From positions 17,961,512-18,025,511 of the forward strand of contig ML677365.1 in assembly GCA_007922305.1 (NCBI GenBank): 64,000 bases of DNA, in the 5' to 3' direction. Origin of the DNA: Dermatemys mawii (taxonomy: Eukaryota > Chordata > Testudines > Dermatemydidae). Below, piece by piece: positions 38,701-51,276 of the stretch (the first letter of the stretch is position 1; every line of letters starts with the position of its first letter). Made by a program: the position numbers and the translations under genes. The notes beneath the pieces are model-generated. The model ran no database searches. It was not told the DNA's origin and worked only from the letters and a program-made list of their open reading frames with translations.

Positions 38701-41700
38701 ATAAATCTTACCTTCAGTAAGAAATTCATTGTCACTGTTATTGTAAATACCAAGTAAAAGTACATTATTTTTAGCATCCTTGAAATAAATGTTCCCTTTT
38801 TCATATTCATCTGCAAAAATAAATATTTTAAAATGTGTATTATTTGGAGTTCAGTGTAAACAACAAAAACTGCACACCAAATTAGAAAACGATATCCCAA
38901 TTACCTGAAGGCATTTAGAGAGCATTAAAGCTGCTACGAGACTTAGTAATGGAGATACTAATAAAGCTGAATTTTCAAACTGTAAGAGATATCCCAGGAA
39001 GAGGGAGAACAGATAGATTTTGTACACTTCATGCACCTGTTGGAAAAAAATAAAACAAAACAGATCTATAGTTCATACCTTGATTACCAAACACTTGAAC
39101 AACCACAAGTGAAAGAAACTTGTGAATCCTTTTACCGCACAATCCTAAGAATTCAGTACTTTAAAAGTGGTTCCACTTTTGTGTATTGCAAAAATTGCTT
39201 ATACCGTGTAAAATGTAAACAGTGTTGCCCTGCTAACTTGACCTTGAAGAAAACAGACTCTAGCTCAACATCCATCCTCCCATCCAGAGATATCAGAAAG
39301 TACAGTTCTACTCTGAAAGGTAGCTTTGTAAAAGCAGTGTTGGTGGGGTTCCATGATTATCGCTCAGTGACTCATAGCACATTTGTAAAAGTGCATGACT
39401 AAAAGGCTATGTTTTACGAGATACTTTTCTTCTTCCACTTCACTTGCATTTCACCTTACCATGTCACACTACTTAGAATGTTGATATGTACGTACTGCAA
39501 CTTGCTGGATTCTGTTTACCCAGTGGTAAGTAATGGTAAGCAATTATGATACTTACCATTCTTTATGCATATGCAAATATACAGTGAAAGAATTTACAAT
39601 TTGCATTTAAAAAATATTGTGGTTTCTTCAACAGACCACCAATATGGCGCCATCAGTTTGGGACTAAAGCATGTAAGAGTTGTTTTTCATAACTTATTCC
39701 CCCACTATATATGGTTAAAATCAGTGCCTAGCACAGTGACAGGTGTGGCGGAATGGAAAGGAAGCTAATTTGTTGATGTAAGTCGCTCTGTATTTGGGAA
39801 AGGGAGGTTGTTTACTTTTGTTTTGAAATCTGGATGGCACACACATACCATGCTGAGGGGTACAGTACAAGAACCTAAATAAAAGATTATTCTTTTTTAT
39901 ATTCAATCATTTTTCAGAGTAGCTCCAAACTGTAAATATTTCCCCCTACTGAACCTCATGTTTACATATGTTATCCAGCCATAAAGGCTGTTCAACCAAC
40001 TATAGGGGAAAATCATTCAGTGTAAAGTGAGTTTCCCGTAGCATAGAGCCAGCAGACAAGCCCCCTAGGCACCTCCCCTCCCTGCTGCCAACACGCAAAG
40101 GAAAAGGGGACAGGGCCAGAGCAAAGCAGATGTGGCTGTACACTAATTCATGGCTACAGTTCAGGCCCCACCTTTTTAAGGGCGGAGGAGGAAGTGTGTT
40201 ACAGCCAGTGACTCTTAGAGCAGCCCTCAGGCCCTCCTATGCCTCAAATTGCTCTATGCCAGAAGACCAGGCCCCATCAAACCCCTGATCCCGAGAAGAG
40301 GAGAGAGTAAAAATGAGCTTAAAGCCACTTTAGTCTCATGACTAGTGTTATATGCATTTTCGCTGGACTCCAGGTTTGGCTCTAACTCACAAACATAATC
40401 TATGCCCTTTGGAGTTTGTGGAAAGAAAACATTGCAGTTACTGTAGTTTAATTCAAGTTTCCAGCAAAGAATCAATAGTTTGAAAAGTCATAATACCTTA
40501 TCTGTCTGCACAAGGGCAAAACTGTCCAGCAGGAAGAGAGAGATAGCCTGGACAAACAGCAGATAGTGACTGTACTCCCACATCATCATGAAAGTATATG
40601 TTGAAGCACTCACCAATAGGTAGCAAAACCTCTAGGGAAACACAAAAGAACATTAACTTAATTATCATGTACATCTGCCATAAGAAAAATTGTGAGATAA
40701 TTAAAACAAAAAACAATTCACTAGTAATGGAAATTATTTCTTTAAAGAATTAAAATGCTAAAGTAAGAGTTCTTCATCATTTTCCCAGAAAGGAGCTTCA
40801 TTTTCTTTGCAATGGACGGTGAGGGTGGGCCTGGAAAGGGGTCTTAATATTATTGATAAGCAGCAAGGTTTTAGCTAGCTGAATTCTTCTTGTCTCCAGT
40901 TTAGTGTTTATTCAGCGAGGAGATAAGAGGAGGTCATATTTAAAGCAGTCAAAAATCACGTCAGAAGAAATCACCAATCTAGACAAGGGACAGGAAGGGA
41001 TATTTACCACCATATTCCCGACTCCCTGAATAGTGAGAAAAGAACCAAATTCTCTATAACCTTCTACAGACAAAAAACCAGCCCCTCATGCAACTTTTGA
41101 CAAATATCAAAGTTGGCTTTACTAACAAAGAGTCCTGTGGCACCTTAAAGACTAACTAAAGTATTAGAGCATAAGCTTCCGTGGGCTAATACCCACTTCA
41201 TCGGATGCATGCAGTGGAAGTATCCAGGAGCAGGTATAAATAGGTAGGCAATTAGTGTAAGGCTGATTCCCATATTGTTCCCCTCAACCACCATGGTAAC
41301 ATTAGAGGACAAGGGAACATTCACTTTGCAGTGGAACTAAAATACCAGGTGTACTCCAGACGGCTGCTCTGAAAAAAACAAACAAATTTTTTTCTACCTT
41401 TTCTGCCTAGAAAGACAATATGGTGACATGGTGTAACTACTTTGGAGCACATTTCTACTAATTGCATTTTGTTAAGAAAGTACTTGTGTTACCTCAGCAG
41501 AAGAATTTATGTTGTTTTTTAAATAGCCTGTAAGAGCTGCAACTTGACATGCAAAATACGGCAATGCCCAATTTTCTCTTAAAGGAATGGAGTAGTCGAT
41601 TCTTGTTGTATCTGTCCTAAAACAAAGCGCAGAAGAACAACACAGAACCATTAAGCTGTTTATGGAATAAAAACATTATGGAAAACCAGTTCTGGTTATC

Positions 41701-44700
41701 ATAGATATCTTATTAGCAAACCATTCTAGTTACTGGTGCTTTAATACACTGCACTATTTACTAGAAGCAAAAATCTATTTTACTATTGATAAAAGTCACA
41801 AGCTTAACATAGTCAAAATGGACGGTCTCAAAATCTTTATTCAGCTGTAAGTATTCTACCACTTTATGCATACGAGCTGTCAACAGGATTACTCAGATGA
41901 CTGAGTAGGTCAGGGCCCATAACGGCTGCCTTTCACATTAAGAAGAAGTATGGTTTATGGCCGAGAGAATAGATTCTTTACAACTACTGGACAATACACT
42001 TTTTAGACAAGTACTTTCTCAATTGCTTAAAACATATCTGCATGACATCTCAGGAGTCACGTAACATTACCAAACAGCAATCCAGCACCAGTTGATTGTC
42101 TGCCTACTTTTGAAACTTTTACTGACAAAATGGAGATTACTGATTGATTGAGCACAAAGACCAGAAAAAACATTACAATTTTCTTATAAATAGGGACTGA
42201 ACAGCTTCCATACGTCTTGAGTCACAGGGTAACATTTTCAAAAATGCCTACATAATATGAGTGCCTGAGCCCCACTTACAAACATACATCCCACTGACTT
42301 TCAGTGAAATGTATGCTTCTAAGTGCCTAAATCACTTTTGATAATTGGATTTAGGCTCCTAAATCATTTAGGCACTTTTGAAAAAAAATGATACTCCATC
42401 TAATTTTTGCTTCTCCAGATACTCTCACAGTGGTCCATTAAGAACTCTGTGTCTACTTTTGCTTTCAATTTCCACAGTTGTTTAATTTTGCTTGCTCATG
42501 GAAAAAATAAGGATTATTCATCATTACCATTTCCTTTTCTACTTCATGTCCTTCAGCCAGCCAGCTAATGAACAACATTTTTATTTGCTGATCACAACCT
42601 GAACAGTGATAATTTTATACCTTCCCTCAACGAAGGTGCTCTTCAACAGTTTCAACTAAATGCAGCGGGACCCCATTTATCCGATCGGGACTGGGTCCAA
42701 ATTGGATAATCAAAAATTCAGATAATCCAGAGAATGGGAAAGCATGTGGTTGGAGTGCCATCTAGCGGCCACAGAAGAGATCACCCGCTTCTGGACCTGT
42801 GTGTGTTGGTTGTTCGGTACAGAGAGCTGGATAATGGAGGGTCGGGTAAACGAGGTTCTACTGTACATCAATAGTACTTTGCACTTCCATAGCTCTTTCC
42901 TTCAAGAATCTCAAAGTACTTTACAGCCAATAATAAATCGCAGATGCACAGTAAATCAGTGACAAAGCTAGGAGTAAAACTCAATTGTTTATTCTCAGAA
43001 CCAGTTCACATCATTAAACTCTTCAATATACTTTTATAGGGGTTCATAACAGAAAGGGAGTTTTCAGGTAAGTGACACATTAAACAACAAATTTGGATAA
43101 GAGGGTCTTCTAGATAAGAGAGATTCTACTTTGCTACAGAAAGCCAAGAGGCTTTGAAGACAAATGGACAGGGCATAAAGTTCAAGGCAAGAACACCACA
43201 ACCAAAACAGTTAGAGCTGACCAGAGCATGAGATTTCCATCTCATGGCAATTTTCAAGGTTTCGAAATTTGTTTCCCTTCTATGCTGGAACAAAAATACA
43301 ATCTTTCAAATGTTTTTGCCAAATGGAATTTTGTTGAAACATCTGCTCTCTCTTACTCTGAGAATCCATGATGGACCTCAAAAAACCTTCCCATCAAAAA
43401 AATTGAAACTGATATATCTCCATAAAACATATCAGCTTCACTGAAATAACATTTTAACAAAATATTTCAACAAAAATGTTCTTACCAGCTCTATGAATAT
43501 TTTCAAAATGCCTTACTGACAAACTAGATTACATAAAAGGCGGTTTTCTTACCTGTTAATAATGAACCATGCTACGGTCAGCATTCCTGCCAACCAAGTC
43601 CCACTCATAACCCAACTGGTTACAAACAATGCAGCCATATAAATTCCCTGCAGTCCAAAAACTATACCAATGTAGAAATACACTGGCTCGATAACCTCCT
43701 GAAATTACAAATAAAAGTGAAGAGACAGAGCAACTGAGCTGAAATTGTAAATTATGACTATATATTACTAACAGGGTGCTAGATACTTTACAGGCAGATA
43801 AAGATGTGCTCCCAATCGTAAGAGGTATGTTTTAAGTATACAACATAAAAATGCTCCAGGATAGAGCAGGGGGGAGGAGGGATGTACAAAACAGAGTGAA
43901 TTAACAGCAGAGTTTAGCACACGTCTTATTGGTGCTATGATTTGGGGCTTGTATTAATAATGAGGATTTCACATTGAACAGATCTGATAACACCTTACTG
44001 CAGTGAGATTTTAAGTATATAGGCCTCTTGAAAAAAGGGAATTTAAAGGAGAAACTTTGATAAAGTGAAGGCATGGCAGATGAGGTTACAGGTGAGATTC
44101 TAAGATCAAGGGAGCATAAAGAAAAAGAGAGTGGAAGACTGTATGCTGTCATGCAGCTTGGGCAGAACAAGGTAGGGAGGAGCAGGGGAATGTAAAGAGA
44201 CAAAGGACTTGTCTAAGTGTAAATATTTTGCTACTTTACCAATACCGATTAACCTCTTCCCATGCTCCACCACTCCCAAGAAAGCATAGAGGGAGGCCAG
44301 GTCTACACTACAAAGTTTTGTCAACATAGATATTTTGGTCAGGGGTGTGAAAAAACCCACAGCCCCTAGCCAACATAGCTATGCCAGCAAAACCCCAGTG
44401 CAGATGCAGCACTGTCAACAGAAGAGCGCTTCTGTCCACAAAATATTTGGGGAGGTGTGATGTTACTAGGCCAACAGAAAAACACCTTCAGCTGGCATAA
44501 GTTGTGTCTACACTAGGGGACTTGTCTGTTATATCTATACTGGAAAAGCATTTGTACTGTAGACCAGGCCACAGTTATATCAGTATAAAAGTGCTTAAAC
44601 CAGTATACTTTGTTCCAGTTTGGGAACCAAAATAAGCTATGGTGATATAAGGCATTTTTAAACTAGTATAGCTGCATCTACATTAGATGTTTCACTGAAT

Positions 44701-47700
44701 GGGAAAAAAAAAATCTATCCCCTAACCAACAGTTATGATGACAAAACTTTCAAGTGTAGATCTGTTAGAAGTAGAAGCTGGCTAGGCTGTGCAGGGCCTT
44801 CTAACTCTTATTGAAGAAACAATTTAAATCCGTATGATAGATTTAGATTTCAAAGTCCTTTCCAAACATTATTCAATCCTCCATTTGAAGTAAGCCTGAC
44901 TTACTAAATTGGGATTTACCCAAGGTCCTATGGGATAGGTCTACAAAAAACTTCTGCAAACATACAAATTGACTGTCAATTAACTCAAGGGGTTAACATA
45001 TGTAAAGGCTAGTGCAGATATTCCCACTACACTTTTGAAATAGGCTACAGATGTAAAGAACAAACAGCACTAAGAAAAGAAGTCTATCATAGACAAGCCC
45101 AGAGAGCCTGTCAGAGACTGGTTTAGAGTTCAAAAGACCCTGGATCCCAGTGTTATGCTCAGACCACATCCTTTCAACACACCTAGCAAACAAAACTTCA
45201 TACCCATATTATACTGTAAAAATAAAAGCAAAGCAGAAGAGAGATACATACTTCACTACCAGATGCTTGATATAAAACACTGGCAATCAACTCTGGATAC
45301 AATGTCATTTGCTGCACTGCATTTATAGTCCTCAGCGATAAAGTTTTATTGTTGTGTGTCAGCTCATAAACACCTGAAGGCAGAAAAGACTTTTTCTAAA
45401 ATCACTTATCCTGCTTGTAGGAACAACAACAGTAATAGTAGTGTAAAAGCAGGCTGTCAGTAGATCAGACTATTGAGACTACTGACTGACACACCCACAC
45501 ATAATTTAAAGAGAAGACAGGACTGTGCTAGATGCAACCTCATCCTAACTATTTTGAAGAAGTCAGCATTAAGTTATTTCCATTTATAACATCCACTGAG
45601 CTAGCCTTTAAATTTAGAGTCCAAGTCCTAAAGCTTAAATAGTCTATTAAGTTCCTAGGATACAGCATGATTTTTAAACTGTTCACCTCATGCAATTTAT
45701 AGTTCCCAGACAATGGAATTTGGTGTATACAAGGCGTCAGCAAACTTTCAAAAGTGGTGTGCCGAATCTTCATTTATTCACTCTAATTTGAGGTTCTGCA
45801 TGCCTATAATACTTTGTAACGTTTTTAGAAGGTCTCTTTCTATAAGCCTATAATATATAACTAAACTATTGCTGTATGTAACGTAAATAAGGTTTTTAAA
45901 ATGTTTAAGAAGCTTCATTAAATTAAAATGCAGAGCCCCCTGGACCGGTGACCAGGACCCAGGCAGTGTGAGTGCCACTGAAAATCAGCTCGCATGCCAC
46001 CTTTGGCGCTCATGCCATAGGTTGCCTACCCTGGTATATACTTTCTTAATCACATTTTGAGGTTAACATGAAAATCAGAAAGGGAAAACCACTGAGAAAT
46101 TAAAGATCACCCACCTCTTTAAAATATGGCATGTATATTTATAAAACAAACAAACATACATTCATAAATTCCAGAAGACAGAGTAGCTACTTCACAAATG
46201 GGAATCAAAATTTATATATTTACAGTTCAGTGTCAGAATAAGATTCAGTTCACTAATGATGTTAATTGAAATAAGGTGGCTCAAAGGAATCCATAGGGTA
46301 GATAGAATTTATTATTTTTTTTGCAAAGATCTGAAAGTGTTTGGTCAGCATGAGATTCTTAATTATTCTGACCCTTATACCTATATAGAAATCTAAAACC
46401 AACGTTCTTAGTCTACAAGAGTGTTTGACTATCTCAAAGGGGAAAAAGGACTTTTCAAGGTAAATAAATAAATGTAAATTAATCTAAAAGATTGTTTGAA
46501 GTTACAGAATGAAGAATGCGGTCAACAAGTATGCTCCTCCCACGACAACACTACTAAAACAAGACTCTTCACTGTATATGCATCTCCCTTTGGGAAGAGG
46601 ATGAGAAAACAATCAACACCATACGCGTTGTCATGTTGCTTAATGTACTGCTGGAAGGAACTCAGATATTCTGGTGATGAGCACAGTATAAAAACCTATC
46701 TGGAAGTGACTAGAATAAATGTTTGTCATACCTCTTTCAAAGGAAGGAGCCTTTAGCAGTTCTTTATAAAATGAGTAATATATGGCACTGTCACCCTGAA
46801 ATGTAATTTCTCGTTCAAGTTCCTAGAAGAAAATAAAATAATTAAATATATATTTACCTCCTATAATTTCTTCTTCTAAAAGACCACATATTTTCAGATA
46901 GGTTAATTTTGTAATATAGCATATGGATATGAATCCACATCTTCAAAATATTAATCATCACTGCACGCCTGTCATATATGTATTCTTACCTATAATGTTC
47001 AGATCCTGAAACTGACACTGAGAACCAAAGCGACTTGCCCAAAACCACATGGCAAATCAGTCAGACTAAGCTCAGCCAGGCTGTGTCCACTACAGCTTCC
47101 CTATCAGCTCTCAGGCATTCCCAGTGCAGCACCCACTGTTGCTGCTTCGGTGACATGAGGCTGGTTTTAGAATGTTTATATTCAGATATTATTTTGAAAT
47201 GCTGCCAAAAAATTTCTCAGCAGTGCAAGTGACAAAAGGGAAGTGGTGATTTTCAGTTTGGATCTCAGCAAAACCTGAACAGAATTTCACAGGATAAAGA
47301 AAAGGCACTTCTCTAATCCAGGGGCTTTCCTCATGCAAAATTTTAGAGACTTGCTCCAAACAACATAGGCATTAAAGCATCGCAAAAAGAGGTCACAAGA
47401 CTCTTATACTAGAAAGCCTTAAGCAACCTAAAGATAGAGGTAGCAACCAGCTGTCCATACAATGCTTTGCAGGGACAGCTTAAAAATCAACATGATGGTT
47501 TCCAAATATTTGTAGGTCTGTTACATCTAGAACAGATCTTATATAGTATAGCACCTTTTGCCAAAATAATGCAGGTAAAACGCATCATATGGGTGTAACT
47601 CACCTCTTAAAACTTCTAGGTTATTTTGGCCATAAAGAGTGTTTTCTCAACAAGAGAAGAAATATAAAACCTAGTTAGTGTATTGATGTTAAAACTATGT

Positions 47701-50700
47701 CAAAACAAGAACATCAGATGGAAACCAGCAAAGCTTGTTTAGATGATTACATACTAAAATATATACACATGGTATAACAGCTCTTCTCACTAGTATAGTT
47801 CTTTGCAAATATTAACTACTAATGAATCCAAAATGCTTGTAAAAAAGCATTATCTCCATTTGACATATGGGAAAACAGGAACACATGAATAATATGTTCA
47901 AGACACAGGGGTCAGCTCTGGAATTAGAACCCAAGAAGTTTCTAATGTCTAGCAGCAGACAAGACAGGTCCCTTTCCAGAGAGTTTTCAACCTAAATGAG
48001 CGAGGATGCAGCATTGACTAGAATGGGACAAGGGAAGAACAGACATACATTAAATGCGGTTACTCCATTTAGGCAAATGTACACGTGGGTGGCTCCATTT
48101 TAGGATTTTTTTTGTTTATAGTGTGTACAGTATTATGTGGCTTAAGTGAGTTTTCAGGAGTGACATGAATGAGCTGAGGGTGGAAGCTTGTCCGAGAGAC
48201 GTCAGAGGGTGCTCAAACCATACAGAGCAGGACAGAAAATGGCATGAAGACATATGTTAGAGATGAGGGAAATTAAGTCTGGCATTACTGGCAGAAAGGA
48301 TACAAAGGAGAGAGCTTGTCACAGCTGTAAGCAAAGGCTATATGATTTAGGAATTTGAAAGCAGGAACAAGAAGTTTGAACCTGACCTCCTGATTAATGG
48401 GGAGAACACAACACAACATTATTTCTTTTTTACCTGCCTGCTGGAAAACCAGAATTTCCGTTCATGGTATGTTGAGAGGTACACAGCATACATCATCCCG
48501 CTAGTGACAGCTGCGACACAGCCAAAGAAAAGCTTTGCAAAACGTTGAAATAAGACATCTGTAAAAGAATATTAAAAAGGTAAAAATACTCCAGAGAAAT
48601 ATAGCACTTTTGTTAATGTGCCAACTTTTTTTTAAGTTCACTATGAGTAGTTTACTTACAATTCAGCAAGTTAAGGGCCTTAAAATTAACCTAATATTTC
48701 ATCAGACACATGAAGAAACCATATAACAGAGTTGCATTCCTTGAAAGGGGGTTTTATTCCTCAGTCCTCACTAATGTTGAATGGGGATTTCATACATAAA
48801 TACCCATACACCATGTTGAAAAATTGCCCCCATATTAACAATCATGATTTTTGAAACAATTTAATGAAGGAAATACATTCTAGAGAAAACTGGACTGAAC
48901 TTTGGATTTTATAACACACTGTAACAGATATATACAGGCAACAGAAGGTAACAATTCATTAGCTCTCAAGAAAATTGCCACCAATACTTTAACATTACTG
49001 TTTCTTTTTTCTTCTTCATGAGTGATAGGACAGAGCTACTTTGGAATTTACCAATTTATTTAATTCAATCAGCACCCATTTCAACTCTAGCTCCCTCTAT
49101 TTTGTATTCAAAATGTTTAAGAGTCTGTAAGAAACTTATTGAACTGCCCATACATAAAACAACAGCTTTTAGTTGTTCAATTTCTTTAAAAACTAGAACT
49201 ATTTTAGTTCCTCGATTCCTGCTGCAGAACTATAAATTCAAACATCCTAATTTATTAGCTACTAGAAAATTCCAGACTCTATTAAAAGATGTAAGTGTGT
49301 ACAAATACACATACGTGTAAACTGAACGGAGTGTTTTGTTTTTAAAGAGCCATGAAAGTGTAACTTTAAGCAGAGATTTTCTATAATAAGAAATGCAATT
49401 TGCACATTGCAAAAAAATTAATCAAGTACTATCATTTTACTTCATGATATACAAAGTTTCACCATAAGTAGATTGTAAGGCATGCATGTATTTTTTTTAA
49501 TCATCCAAAGAATCTCATTCAAAATAATTATTCTCTAATTACTGTATTAGAAACATAACTCCATAGAATTTACATAGAAGTTAACAGAAAATGCTGCAGC
49601 TTACATTTTGGCGATCTTCCCAGGTTTGGGTTTTCTTTGTTTCTCTCGTCTGGAGCCATTTTGTCAGTTTCTGTGCAATTCTGCTTCTTTCTTTGTCGCA
49701 GGTCTTCTGCCCCTTAAGATACTCCCAGAAGTTATTGCAATATATAGTATCATTTCTAAGAAATCTACACAGCAGTTATTGTTACTGATGCAATCTCACA
49801 CAGAGTATATTCAATAAAAGTCCCATTAAACAAAAATATGTTAAATCAATTTTCTACCTTTATATTGAATATATAACTAACGTACAAGAGGGCAATACAT
49901 ATTGATTCCATTATGAGATCTGTTCGAGAATTCATTAAAGTTGCTTTGGGGATTGTTGATATTACTAGAACCCTCAATGAAAGTTTGTTATTTTATTTCA
50001 TAATTACTTTGGCATATAATGAAGAAAGCAGGTTATCTAAATTAATGGGTGTAGCCAGGATTCTGTTCTCACACTGCTTTTACACTGGTGTAACTTCACT
50101 GACTGGTGATTTACATTAGTGTAAGTTAGATCAGCATCAGGCCCACATTCCTTTTCAAAAGAACTGCCTATTACTGCTACTTTAATATAGATAAGATTTT
50201 AAAAGATCAAGATGAATAGTGATGACCGTTTTAACTTCCAAGTCTACTCAAATTAAATCCTTACATGATAATTTAACCAAGAATTCATATAGTCAAAAAA
50301 GTTAATCATTTAACAAAGGCACATAGTAAGACTATAGGCCTGTTTCTGCTCTTATTATTATTTTCCATAGAATCTATAATGTTTTCCAAAAATAAAGTCT
50401 AAGCCCCGACCCTGAATTTACAATCTAAAGGGTAAACAAGCTAATTCATAGATATTAATATCACAAGGGAACATTTTTATGAATCTAGTCTGACCTTCTG
50501 CATAAGATAGGCCACAAAATTTCAGCCAATAACTTGGGGCTCAATTAGAGCATCTCTTTTAAAAAGTCACCCAATCTTAATTTAAAGACATCAACCTTCA
50601 CATCCTATGGTAAACCTTTCCAATTGTTAATTATTTTCACTACTAAAAAATTGCACTTATTTACAGTTTAAGTTTGTCTAGCTTCAATTTCCAGTCATTA

Positions 50701-51245
50701 GACCTAGAAGTATGGAAAAAGGAAATAACATACAAATAGATGGCTCAAATTGGGGTCTGGCCTATTAGGAAATACATTTTAAAATCACAATGATGTTTTA
50801 AAATATATTTTCAGTAAAATATATATATTATCCCTAACTACCCACAATCTATCTATAATCTGACAGTCTTTTTTGTATTCAATGCAAATTTTCCATTTAC
50901 TTCAATGGGAGTAGGTTTGTAAATATGATTGACAAAAGAAATCTCTAGGCGCTCAAATTTGATGATAGCAGCATGGTATAAAAATCCAAATAAATATAAA
51001 CAGTTGATTTCCACCTTGCTCCAAAGAGATTTTAAGAAGTTAGACAGTAATGTTAAAAACTCAGTGTACTAGAACAGACACATAATTTATGTTTATACAA
51101 TATGAAAAAGTAAAATCTACGTTTGGGTGAACAATAAATGTTTATTAATATTGTGTGTGCATTTTAGAAGGAAACTTAGATGCCTTACTCTGTCATATTA
51201 GCTATTACCAAAGCAATATCAGTCGTGTATCACTGCAGTTAGTGC

Positions 51246-51276
<31 letters not shown>

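Noticed and set aside
39031..39402. 123-codon plus-strand frame in intron 8
   Set aside because: Overlaps exon 9's acceptor on the other strand; no motif.
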